Origin: Hirsutella rhossiliensis
Lineage: Eukaryota > Ascomycota > Sordariomycetes > Hypocreales > Ophiocordycipitaceae
Length of the DNA: 64,000 bases
Assembly (NCBI RefSeq): GCF_020360975.1
Contig: NW_025408677.1
Location: forward strand, 1,798,001-1,862,000
Direction: 5' to 3'
Position 1 is the first letter of the stretch. Every line of letters begins with the position of its first letter. The position numbers and the translations under genes were made by a program. Below the pieces are notes generated by a model that was not told the DNA's origin, searched no databases, and was given only the letters and a program-made list of their open reading frames with translations. Below, in pieces: positions 34,005-43,925 of this stretch.

Positions 34005-35012
34005 ATGAAGATCTCCGCCACGACGCTCATCCTCGCCGCCGCCCTCGGTGTCTCGGCTCACCCCAGCGGCCATCTACACCAGCATCTCCACCGCTCCAAG
34101 ACTTTCTTCAAGAGTGTGGGGCCGTCAAGCAAAGAAGTCAACTTCGTCGATAACAACGCCCTCGGAGACAGCCATGATTCCCCCCCGGAACCTAGTTATT
34201 CGGCCCCCGAGGAACCTCCGCCGTCATACACCCCGCCAGCGAAGCCCTCTCCCAAGTACGAGCAACCAAGCTCTACCGGTTCCGACTCGGACGACGGCGA
34301 GGACAACGGTCAGGGCATCAGCGACCCAGACGAGCTGTGTCAAGGCGGCAAGCAGAAGCGCGCGACCCTCGCAGAGATTGCCGAGCCCGGCAACACTGGC
34401 GGCACCGGGGGTCAGTTCGGCTGCAACCTCAAGCCGGTCCCGTCTTCGTTTGTCAAGGATTACCCAGACAAGTTCAAGTATACAGTCAAGCTCAACAACG
34501 TCGGCAAAGACAGAAGGGACCAACAGTGCACCTGCTTTCTCAAGGTTGGCAAGGAGCTTAAGGTCAACGGCTCCTTCAAGGACGAAAAGCTCTTCATGTT
34601 CAAGCTTGCCGCAGGCAAGTACCAATACGTGGCAGCCGCTCCAAACACGAAGGGCTCCTGCACGTGCCTGCCCAACGAGCTGAAGACCAACGCGTATGGC
34701 CAGTGGGGCGGCACCTGGGTCGAGTTCGACTTTGCCAGCAGCACCAACAGCAAAGCAGCCGGTGGTGTTTGGTCCGGCGCTGATGCCTCGTGCATCACCG
34801 CCTCTATGGCGAACATGGATATTCCCGGCTTGCACGTTTACCGAGAAGGCAGCACCGACAAGGCGTCCACCGTCTGCCCCAAAGGGTCGAACCAGAGCTA
34901 CAACGCGTACCTGTCCCAGGCCGACGAGGCCAAGGATGGTATCGGCCTCAACATCAAGAGTGCCGACAATGAAGCAGTTAGAATTGTCGCAGATGTCGAC
35001 TACCAATGCTGA
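34005..35012 (+). CDS. Secreted Asp f 4-like allergen-family protein, 335 aa
   Basis: Single exon, ATG at 34005. Residues 1-18 are a signal peptide (ISATTLILAAALGVSA). A Pro/Ser/Asp/Glu-rich linker covers about residues 60-115 and includes a KQKR dibasic site that could be cut by Kex2. The conserved C-terminal domain (about 135-335) matches the Asp f 4 family: KFKYTVKLNNVG, a WGGTWVEFDFASS strand, VWSGADASCITA, and a final DGIGLNIKSADNEAVRIV segment. Six to eight Cys suggest disulphide bonding. Asp f 4 proteins are secreted by many ascomycetes and are allergens of Aspergillus fumigatus. Their biochemical role is unknown. It is preceded by C/T-rich promoter sequence without a clear TATA box. 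Confidence 0.85.
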   Translation: MKISATTLILAAALGVSAHPSGHLHQHLHRSKTFFKSVGPSSKEVNFVDNNALGDSHDSPPEPSYSAPEEPPPSYTPPAKPSPKYEQPSSTGSDSDDGEDNGQGISDPDELCQGGKQKRATLAEIAEPGNTGGTGGQFGCNLKPVPSSFVKDYPDKFKYTVKLNNVGKDRRDQQCTCFLKVGKELKVNGSFKDEKLFMFKLAAGKYQYVAAAPNTKGSCTCLPNELKTNAYGQWGGTWVEFDFASSTNSKAAGGVWSGADASCITASMANMDIPGLHVYREGSTDKASTVCPKGSNQSYNAYLSQADEAKDGIGLNIKSADNEAVRIVADVDYQC

Positions 35013-36332
35013 GACTACGTGGGACGGGAAAATTGTCGTGGGTTTCTTGACTACCGACAGCACTCAGGAGGTGGCGAGGCTTGCTGTTGGCGTGGTGTTT
35101 GGGTGCGCGGTACCATTAGAATTTTGGGCCTTCTCTTCTTTCTCGAGCTTACTCTCGCGCCTGCCACTGGCGCGGCTGAGGCTCTGGGACACTTTTTGAT
35201 CCTCGGCCGTCGGCCACCACGGTTACATAGCACCTTTTTGTCCACAAATACTTTGTTTTGAACAAGAGCAAATACAGTGTGTTTTCCGACGTCTATTCCA
35301 GTGACTGTCCAGACGGGCCTACTGCCGCAATGGCACGCCAAACATGCACTTGCCACTATCAAAGAACCATCACAATGGGCGCGCGGTTGATGGACCAAGA
35401 GTGACCAACACTCAAATTCATGCTTAGGTAATACCGTTCAGCATGGTTTTATCAGTCGTGGGAAGACACCAAGCGTTTACAAGTGACAATTTCAAGCAGC
35501 CGAGAACAGCCTCTCCCCGTTTGAAGTGATCACTTATGGAGTCCAAGTCAACTATTGACGGGAAAGTGAACAGCGGGGTTTGGGGGGAATTAGGAGATGT
35601 GGCGGATGCAGAAGGGGAGGGGTTTCTTTGGGTCTGGATGTGAGGGGGTGCTGAGCGGGTGGCAGCGCAGATACGGCCTGCACGCGTCTACAAATATTAC
35701 TTTGCACACACATATGAACGTGATACTGTACACGCTTGGTTGTCCTGTTCGGGGAGAGACGCAAGTGTGCCGTGCGTGGCCAGAAGCCGAGGCCAACTCA
35801 CGCGACGAGCATGTGCACTGTTGATGATGGGCGAGCCGTGGCCAGCTTCAAGACGACTTCATATGAAGCCGAGGAACAGCACGAATACATACATTTGCAT
35901 CACGCCGATTTAAACGTTGTGAAGCAAAGGCGGGCAATCACTCTGACAGAGCGGGAGCTGCCACCCTCGTCTCCGTCTTGCCCGACTGAGCTCGACCTGT
36001 TGTTGACATGGACCTTGTTCCCTTGCTCCATGCAGAATAGATTCGCTTCTGTGCCAAATAATGTTCCATTCGGCTAGCTGGGAGCCTGTCATGGACTCCA
36101 GTCACTCCACAGGTGGTCAAACAACTCAATGGTGGAGACCAGAAGATGGGATGAACATGATCGGAACGGGCGAACCATGCGCCGACATTGGCGCCAAGTC
36201 TCAACTTCCTACGCCGACCATTTTGGCCAACGGCCATCCGGAGGTTGTATTCGCACATTTCACAGACTCTGGTGGCCTGAACGGGTTGGCGTGGACCGAT
36301 GATGAGGCCACTGGAGCTCCTCGACCAAAAAC
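35013..36332. other. Intergenic region, 1.3 kb
   Basis: Nothing recognisable beyond the 3' UTR of the Asp f 4-like gene and the promoter of the DUF1308 gene. No frame on either strand carries a known motif. Confidence 0.45.
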
Positions 36333-38087
36333 ATGGCGGCTGCCGCCGAGTCGCGGACAATGGACGACCCAGGTAGTAGCAGCAGCCGGGATTCCGTGGC
36401 CATGGGCACGACCCCTGGTGACCCGGAGGATGTTCGACCATCGTGGAGAGCAGATGATGAAATGAGAAGCCCACCGCTGCAAACAAGCGGAACCCAGCAG
36501 GATATGATGCTTCGCGCAGTCAGGCAAAGCTTGTCGCTCGCCCAGTCGTACCTCCCCGAGGTTGAGAGTCTACTGGCGCGCATTCAGGACAGAGCCAAGC
36601 CGTCTCAGGCGACTGGACTCCCGGCATTCGTGCGTCATCTGAGAGGGACGGAAAAGTCTCTTACACTGGCGCTCTCGGAACTGCGCGGAGCATCGTTGGA
36701 TGCGGATGCCCTGACGAGACTGGAAAAGAAGCTCGCGACGGGATCCATCGACGTGTCCCGTGGCGCGATGCACTGGGACATGCTCAAGCGATGCCGCTCA
36801 TTAGTCGCCGTCAACCAGGTCTTTCAAGGGTCCGCATCCGAGGCCCGTAAGAAGGAGGTGGCGCGCATGACGCTCAGCGGGCGGGAGAAGCAGCAGCTGC
36901 ACCGCGCCTTGAAGGAGCAGGCCAAGGTCGAGGTCCACGTCGTCGAGGGCGGCGGCGAGTGGCTCGACATCAAGACGCTGCGCCCGGACCGGCTGGCGAG
37001 GCAGATGACGGACGGCGGCTGGGGCTGGGGCGAGCACGAGGTCGGCGACGACATTGACGAGCGCGAGTGGGAGGACATTCCGCTGGCCAGGCACGTCAGG
37101 CGGCTGGTCGCCGCGGCCCGGCTCAACCGGCACGAGTACCGCTTCCCGCGGGTGCGGCTTGTGCTGCCCAACCTCGGCCGCGGGAACAAGGACGTCGGTG
37201 CCCTGCTCGACCAGCTTTCGCGCGTGGACCCGCTGGTGCAGGTGACTCTGGACGACGGCGGCTCGGCCTTTTTGGCCAACGGCAAGTCTCGGCCGCTCGA
37301 CGTCGCCATCGAGAGCCTCGTCGGGGACGAGCACGAGGGCCTGACTGCGACGCTCAACATGGACCATACCATCCTCGTGGATCTCGTCTCGGACCTGACC
37401 CATCTCCGTCTTCAGCCGCAGCCGTGGCAGGCATCCACGACGAGGGCGCAGATCCTGGAGGAGACGCAGCACGGCGGGCTCATGACGCGGACGCTGTATC
37501 CCATCCTAGACGGACGAGCGCTTGTGTGCACCAAGGAGGCGGCCGAGCACTTCCACCAAGTCCTCGGCACCGTGGGCACGGCCACCGAACGCGAGCGCGC
37601 AAGGTACCTCGTGCCCGTCGACCCGGAAATCCGCTGCACGCCGCACCATGTGCTCCGGGCTCGCTTCCAGCGGCTGTCCGTCTACCCGCTGCCGGCATCG
37701 GTGCAGGTGCCCATCCGCGTTGTCGACGAGGACTGGACGTGGCCGTCGATCTGCCGCGGCGTCGCCGAGGCGCGCCTCCCCCGCGTGGCGCTCGACGTCG
37801 CGCGCTGCGCAAACTTCAAGAGCGCCAAGCTCTCCATCTTCATGCACGGCTGGGCGACGGGCATGGCGACGCTCACGTCCAACAAGGAGGTGCGCGGGCA
37901 GATTCGGACATGGGTCGAGGCGAACCGGCACGACGACGGCGAGTGCGGGCCTGCCATCTGGAGGCTCGACGTGACCCGGAACCTGCTAGCCAAGAGCGCG
38001 ACGCCTCCGGAGCAGGACCGGAGTGCCGGCAATGGTGACTTGCAAGAAGACGGCGACTGGATCGACACAAAGAGAGGGAAAGGATGA
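36333..38087 (+). CDS. DUF1308 family protein (C7orf25/UPF0415-like), 584 aa
   Basis: Single exon with ATG at 36333. A second in-frame ATG at 36360 is equally usable. The N-terminal half has a helical region (AQSYLPEVESLLARIQ, FVRHLRGTEKSL). Residues about 180-235 give way to an acidic linker (EVGDDIDEREWEDI). The C-terminal domain carries the family core LNMDHTILVDLVSDLTH, then HGGLMTRTLYPIL and LVCTKEAAEHFHQVLGTVG. DUF1308 has been described as having a PIN-like (nuclease-fold) arrangement of acidic residues. Nuclease activity here is inference. C-terminal residues LSIFMHGWATGMATLTSN are also conserved-looking. GC content is very high from about 36900 onward. Confidence 0.8.
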   Translation: MAAAAESRTMDDPGSSSSRDSVAMGTTPGDPEDVRPSWRADDEMRSPPLQTSGTQQDMMLRAVRQSLSLAQSYLPEVESLLARIQDRAKPSQATGLPAFVRHLRGTEKSLTLALSELRGASLDADALTRLEKKLATGSIDVSRGAMHWDMLKRCRSLVAVNQVFQGSASEARKKEVARMTLSGREKQQLHRALKEQAKVEVHVVEGGGEWLDIKTLRPDRLARQMTDGGWGWGEHEVGDDIDEREWEDIPLARHVRRLVAAARLNRHEYRFPRVRLVLPNLGRGNKDVGALLDQLSRVDPLVQVTLDDGGSAFLANGKSRPLDVAIESLVGDEHEGLTATLNMDHTILVDLVSDLTHLRLQPQPWQASTTRAQILEETQHGGLMTRTLYPILDGRALVCTKEAAEHFHQVLGTVGTATERERARYLVPVDPEIRCTPHHVLRARFQRLSVYPLPASVQVPIRVVDEDWTWPSICRGVAEARLPRVALDVARCANFKSAKLSIFMHGWATGMATLTSNKEVRGQIRTWVEANRHDDGECGPAIWRLDVTRNLLAKSATPPEQDRSAGNGDLQEDGDWIDTKRGKG

Positions 38088-38198
38088 GCCGACAGGGGCT
38101 TTTCTTGGATACGTGCCCATGCTCGCCCGAACCAGGATCATACTCGACTGCTTTTTGTTTGATTAACTATTAACTCAGACATCCTTTTGAAGACGGTA

Positions 38199-39017
38199 TC
38201 AAACAGCTGCCTCGTCCCCATTCCCCCGACCTGTCTCCACCGGTTCCCCCGACAGCCGCACACCACCCGAGAGCCAACAACCCGACCCTGCCGTCTCCAC
38301 CGGCGCGCAGACCAGGTCCGTCTTGGTGGTGGGAGTCGCAGGCGAGACGGTAGCCGTGTACAGGTTTGGGGCGAAGAAGGGGATGACCACGGTGGACCAG
38401 GCCAGCGCGCAGGAGCCGCAGTCGACGGTGCTGGTGGACGTGACAAGCGAAGGGAACACCCTGCAGGTCCCGTCAGGGAGCTGTGGCCGAAGCAAGGTGC
38501 TGCATGTGCACGTCGGACTCGGAAGGCCCGGGGGGGCCGCGACGGTCGGCTCCAGGTCCCAGGGGCCTTCCCAGTAACGCGGGCCGTGGCCGGGGCCAGA
38601 GGAGGGCGCACACTACTGCGCCGGGGCGGGAGTGGCCTCGGCGGGGCGGTTGCCGCACTCGAGGACGGTGGTGGCGGCCGGGGTTTGGGCGGTGGTGGTG
38701 GTGGTGAAGAAGACGACGGGCCCGACGCCGAGGTGGACGTAGGACAGGGCCAGGTGATTGCAGCCGCCGCAGTCGACGAGATGGGTGGCAGTCGTCGTGG
38801 TCGTGTAGACGGTGCGCACAGGGCCGAAGGTGAAGGTGGGGAAGACGGGCACCGTGGTGGTGCACTCGCTGGCGCGGACGGCGTCTGGCTGCTCCTTGAC
38901 CAGCATCTCGGCCTCTGGGATGGCGGCGGCCTCGTTGGCAGGCAGGGGGTTGGCCGAGACGGCGGCCAGGCAGGCAGCAATGGCCAGGAGGACGCCGCGA
39001 CGCAGAGAAGGAGCCAT
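38199..39017 (-). CDS. Secreted Thr/Cys-motif protein, one or two repeats (134 or 220 aa)
   Basis: ATG at 39017 opens a signal peptide (RRGVLLAIAACLAAVSA). The first module has Cys-Thr-Thr-Thr, then a Tyr-Thr-rich strand, then VDCGGCNHLALSYVHLG, VVFFTTTTTA and a final Cys. The unspliced frame stops at 38613 (134 residues). A second module with the same layout (STVDCGSCALAWSTVV, then TATVSP and a final Cys) lies downstream at 38460-38199 in another frame. A GTAGTG donor at 38616 and a CCTGCAG acceptor ending at 38461 would join the two in frame as exons 38617-39017 and 38199-38460, giving 220 residues. The donor is poor, so an abandoned second repeat is the alternative. Small fungal secreted proteins with this CGGC motif are common and have no known function. 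Confidence 0.65.
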
Positions 39018-39226
39018 GATGTGTTTGTTGGTGTTGGTGTGTGTCTTGATGATGGTTTCCAGAGGATGAATGACTTTGAACCAGGTTGGCCGGGCAGAGA
39101 GAGGTGTGTGTGAGTGTGTGAGTGTGTGAGTGTGTGAGTTGTGTGATTGTGTGTATGTGTTAATACCTGGCAAGGACGATGAGAGACGAGGAGGAGAAGA
39201 AGGGCTGGTCGGACGCGAAGAGGCTA

Positions 39227-39233
39227 CAATATA
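39227..39233 (-). promoter_or_regulatory. TATA box of the Thr/Cys secreted gene
   Basis: The minus strand reads CTATATATTG about 210 nt before the start codon at 39017. The implied leader would contain the ACTC/CA microsatellite at about 39097-39165. Confidence 0.5.
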
Positions 39234-40112
39234 TAGGAGACGAGGAATTCACAGCCAGAGGAGGGCGGTTGGAAATGCCGTGGCTCGGAGTTTTTTTTTC
39301 TTCCCTGCCTTGTACGTAACAGCAAAAGTCAGACGCTGCCGGCAAGGACGCCTCGATGGACCAGGCGGCCTGCGAGGGACTTTTTCCGCCTCGTTGCTGG
39401 ACTCGGGAAGGCTGCGTGCGTGGTGGAGCACGGCGTGCGTGCTTGCTTGGTTGCTTGGTTGCCTGCGCGGGCCAGTGGCGATGGAGACGGGCGGGAATGT
39501 CTGTTCTGGTCTGTCTGTCTGTATGTGTGCATGTATGATGTATGTATGCGTATGTATTGTATGTATATGGGACAAATGCAACGGCCGTTGGGGGGACAGG
39601 TAAGTAGGTAGAGGTAGGTAATTAAGTTACCGTCGGGACGTTGGAGGAGGGTTCGATGCCAAGAGCAGCGAGATGGGCTGCGTCCGAGACATGCGCGTGC
39701 CGTCTCTATCGAATGCACATGTGTCTCGCTCTATGTACAGATATCCTGTGCATCCGTCGATGCAGAGGGAACGGGACGAATCACATGGTGGCCTCACAAA
39801 CAGCCCATGCACACACGTACATACTGTACATACATTCATTCATACATACAGTACGCACTTCATGACCATCGATCCCTCTAGGGCAGATGGGTCGGCCGAG
39901 ACTTTGGCTTTGGCTTTGCTGCGTAGGAAGCATATCTGGTTATACTTTGCGTGTGTCACGAACACCGTCGATATAATATATACAGGTACAGTAGAGCCTT
40001 GACCTGGCTTTGGCCCGAGTTTATTATCCCGTAGTCTGGACCGGGCAGGGCTAAAACAAAACAAGGTTAAAACGCCGGATCGGGGTTGGAGTCCAAGACT
40101 TCGGAAGTGGTG

Positions 40113-40114
<2 letters not shown>

Positions 40115-40147
<33 letters not shown>
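40115..40147. repeat. (GA)n microsatellite, about 16 units
   Basis: An uninterrupted GA run is visible in the sequence, with no gene nearby. Confidence 0.95.
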
Positions 40148-40149
<2 letters not shown>

Positions 40150-41879
40150 ATCTGTGAGTTTCGGCTTGCAACTGGCCTGGTGATGGCTCTCAGGCGTATG
40201 GCTGATGCCCGTGGCCATGGGGGAAGCCGGTGTACAACAACAAGAAACAGGGGGGAAAGCTGGAACCGGCCCTCGCTGCATTTTGCCCTTTCGGATCCAA
40301 AGGCCCGATGCGAGCGAGGGTGGCTTTGTCGCGCAGCATACGGAAAGCGAAGACGAAGAAAGGAAAGCCTGGGATTGATTGACCACGCATGTACGTATGT
40401 ATAATGATACGTAGGTATGTGTAAGGACAAGGGCAGCCCCAGCCCCGTGGCCCCATCTTCGGTCCGACCGACGAGCCCCGGGCCGCCGAACGTGCAGAAA
40501 GGCCGGGGTTCCAGCAGCGAGCTCGAGATACGTCCTGCACCAAGAGCCCTAGGGCTTGGTGAGACTACGTATAGAGCGGATGGGGGATGACGACGGGGTG
40601 CCGGTCGGCGTGGGCTGACTTGATTCTCGTCGAGCGTCTTCCGCGTCCTGCAGGGCCTTTGGGGGGGGGCGGGCAGAGGCAGAAGAACCCCCGGAGGACA
40701 TGGCGGGCTGCTGCGGCTTCTCGTGGGAAAAGCGCACAGTATGGGGAAAGGGGGGAGTTACCTAACGGAAACGACTCCGAGTGCTTATTTCTCTTGCCAT
40801 GATGCTTGAGTTGCCATGACCTGGACTCGGGGCTCGATTAGACCGAGGGAAGAAGAACAGCATGGGGCGGACACGGGAGTCTCTCCTCTCGCCTCCCTTG
40901 CCCGGCCGTCTGCTGTGCAAGCCGGCACACCAAACCCTTCACCGCAGACACCCATCCCGCCCCCAATGGCTCGGCGTCATCTCACCGACACCGCCGTCCC
41001 GAGACCGCGTCGTCGCCGTCACCATGACGGCCGGGGCAGTGCACGACGGGCCGCGATGCGTCGAGGGGAGAGACAGCTGCCAGGCACGGGGCAGGAGAGG
41101 CGGCTCGTCTAGTGGCGGCTTAAAAGCAGCGTGGTGGAGCGGGCCTCTGTCGCTCTCCTTCTGCGCCCCCGTGCAGTCTATATGCGCATACATAGCCTGC
41201 ATATAGACAGGACGCACGTAGCCTACAGTACGGATAGCCGAGTAGCGTCGACAGCCCGTCAGACGTGCGTAGTTGTGATGCCCTGCCTGCCTCGTACATG
41301 CATCGCCCGTGCATTTCTCGGCATCGCAGAGCCGATTACGGGTCCGCTTCCCGCGCGCCGATGGGCCGGTGACACGGGCCCATCGCCCCGGCAGCGACGG
41401 CAAGGGCCCTTGTGAGTTGTCCCTGGCTGCATCGAGCGCTGCCCTGGCTGCGGAGCGGCGCCGTGCGGACGACCAAGCCCCTGCAAGCGCTTACGCGGCT
41501 GAGGTGATCGGGGAAAGCACGAGATCTTGCGACTCTGCTGGACCGCGCCTCGAGGCCTGGGCCATCGGGGGAAGAAGCCACGGCAGGCAGGGTGGTTGGC
41601 GTCGGAGCGGCCGGGAAAGACGGCTCGACGGCGACCCGAGAAATGTCCAGCAGCCATGCCATCAGACGTCCCGACGGCCACAGCAGCGCGCCCAAGTCGT
41701 CCCACGCCCAATCCCCCATCCAGTCCCGCGGCCATCTCGGCAAACCACCTCGCCGGCACCTCGCCCCCGTCAGTCTCCGTGCACGCCTGCAGCATCGCCG
41801 CCTCGATGCCCTTCCTTTCGCGGATGAGCTCAATGGCGACCAAGAAGAGTGGCCGGGACATTATCGGAATACGCCGGTG

Positions 41880-43020
41880 TCGTTGGTGGCGATGCGTCAA
41901 TACTCGACGGCGCCCTCCTCGGGGCTCGCCGGGACACGGCAGTTTCTGCGACAGCTCTCGACAAGCCTTGGCCAGCTCCGAGTTCAATCCGAGGACTTCG
42001 TCGTATGACCAGCTCGATCGGAAGTCGTTGACTTGTCTGAGCACGTCGGCCTGCGACTCCACCGAGGCGACCGGACCGAGGTCTGAGTCGGCACCTCGGC
42101 CGGTCCCCCCTGCGAACATTCGCCATCAGTCTTGTCATTGAGCTGATCGTCATCCATGTTGGCCAGCGGCTGCGTATCGTAGTCGGTGCTGGACAATAGC
42201 GGCAGGCAGCCGACTTCAAACGAAGACTGGAGGTTCAACTCGAGAATGGTCGCCCACAGACGCCGCCTCATCTCAGCCTGGGACGTCGCCATCTGGCCTA
42301 GACGTCTCGGTTCGCGACGCAAGCCCATCAGTATGGCCTGCCTAACAAGTCTGCCAGTAGTGATCCACGCGAGGTCATGGCCGGCTCCGCATGTCGACTT
42401 GACCAGGATCAGTAGACATGGTTTGAACAGTTGAGGCTGTCATCCTGCTCTTCTCCGGGGGCAGCATCAGCCATAGCTAGGCCCCGCAAATGCACTGCGC
42501 TTCCAAGGCCCTCATCGTAAAGTGCTCATTGTAGAGAGTCGAGCCTATCGCAAGGCAGAGCCGCAGCTGAACGACAAAAGCCCCATTGACTGCTCCAGGG
42601 CGCTGCCAGTAGCGCTGGTAGTCGGAGCAAAAGGACGGCACATGGAGGATTCGGAAGACGCCCTCAAACGTAGCCAGAGCCAGCCTGCAGTGTCCCGCGA
42701 CGGATTTGCTTGCCAACCTTCTCAGACGACAGCGGTCTGGGGCGAGATTCATTGATCCCGCGGCCCTTTCGCCACCGCTTCGAAGGTGTTGCTCATGACG
42801 GCGATTGAACTTGATGGGAAGCTACACAAGCATTTCTTTCAGACACCAGGCAAAATACAGGGCGCCGGCCGGAGAGCTGCCGTGGAATCAGAACCTACCA
42901 GCCCATTGACGCTCATGCAGTGCGTCAAGCCATAATAACGCGTCTTGAGGACGGTGCCGGAGAGGATCTTGACCGGCCTCGATCCAATCCCCCACGCCTT
43001 GTCCATTCCATTCCATGGCT
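41880..43020 (-). pseudogene. Decayed Zn2Cys6-family transcription factor (fungal-specific regulatory domain)
   Basis: Family-like segments lie in order on the minus strand but in different frames. They are KTRYYGLTHCMSVNGL near 42900-42950, a possible 77-nt intron (42822-42898), then TFEGVFRILHVPSF and YQRYW and VVQLRLCLAIGSTLYNE (42520-42670). The frame then hits TAG at 42477-42479 inside the conserved stretch. The same frame continues as LWLMLPPEKSRMT. A shift near 42416-42420 gives the CLLILVKS to MRRRLWATILELNLQSS block (42150-42415). A further shift near 42061-42080 leads to VNDFRSSWSYDEVLGLNSEL. No Cys6 zinc cluster is visible upstream. One stop and at least two frameshifts across conserved domain sequence indicate a relic. 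Assembly error is the alternative. Confidence 0.8.
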
Positions 43021-43140
43021 GATGTGGAGGACACTTGCGATTTTGCCGGCTCTGATGCTGCTTGGTCGTCCACGGCGGCCCGGTGGCCAAGACGCGGGTG
43101 CGGTTCCGACGTGGCGGCCCGCATGCGAGGTCCTAGACAG

Positions 43141-43925
43141 AGAGGGCCAAAGAGCTCTAATCAAGTCAAGTCACACGTCACGCATAGGGTTGCAAGTGAA
43201 AGGGGGTGGTGGAACCAAGAGCAAATGCACCATGTTGAAGCACTCGCCCAAGAGAAGGGAGAAGAGAGAGGGGGCGGACAATCGGATTCACCGAGGAGTA
43301 GACGCCGCTGGTTGGTGTCTTCCGTACATTTGCCGAATGCCGTCCGCCCAATGCTCATCCGACAGAATGCCGCCATCCGTACGTCCGTCCAGCCAGATAT
43401 GCGGCTCGTGCTGACGTCGCGAGGCTGAGGCCGGGGGCACGTAATGCATGATTTTGGGCCTGGTCAATATGCGTCATGACCACTGGCATGGACGACATCC
43501 AAAAGCTATACTCCTATCCGCCTCCGAAGCCGCCATCGGGTCATTGACTAGACTATCCATTAGATTCCAGGTCTCTTCTTCAACCATACAGGTCCCTCCA
43601 ACTGGCAAACCTCGGCACTGCGTGGGGGAAACGGATGGAGATGAACTTTCTGTATTGCTGGCGAGGGACAAGAGTGAGCCAACCGGAAACTGGACTTCAC
43701 CCCCTTCGGAAACGCAGCATTAATCAATCAATGGGTCATTGTACATAGGCATATCGCCTCGTCATCCTCCTCGGGCGAGTTTCGGGAGTCAGCCTCGCCC
43801 CTCCCGCCCCTCACACCCTTCACTGCTTGTCCGGATCCCGCTCTTGACAAAGTCTATAAGTTCTTCACACAAACGCCCCTTCGCGCGTCCGTACGCTTGA
43901 GTTTGATTTGCTGGCATGGCGGCGC
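43141..43925. other. Intergenic region between the relic and PDH E2
   Basis: Possible 5' remains of the transcription-factor relic. No zinc-cluster Cys pattern or other gene was seen. Confidence 0.4.

Larger units (their letters stand above)
39018..41879. other. Repeat-rich intergenic region, 2.9 kb
   Basis: No gene supported. It contains (GTGTGA)-type simple repeats at about 39100-39165, a TGTA-rich stretch at 39505-39570, TAGGTA sequence at 39598-39630, TACATA/CATTCAT repeats at about 39820-39855 and a (GA)n tract at 40115-40147. The part after 41260 may be the unrecognisable 3' remains of the transcription-factor relic. Confidence 0.5.

Noticed and set aside
39640..39670. GGTTCGATGCC as a possible tRNA T-arm
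   Set aside because: Flanking bases do not form the 5-bp stem and no A box or acceptor stem was found upstream.
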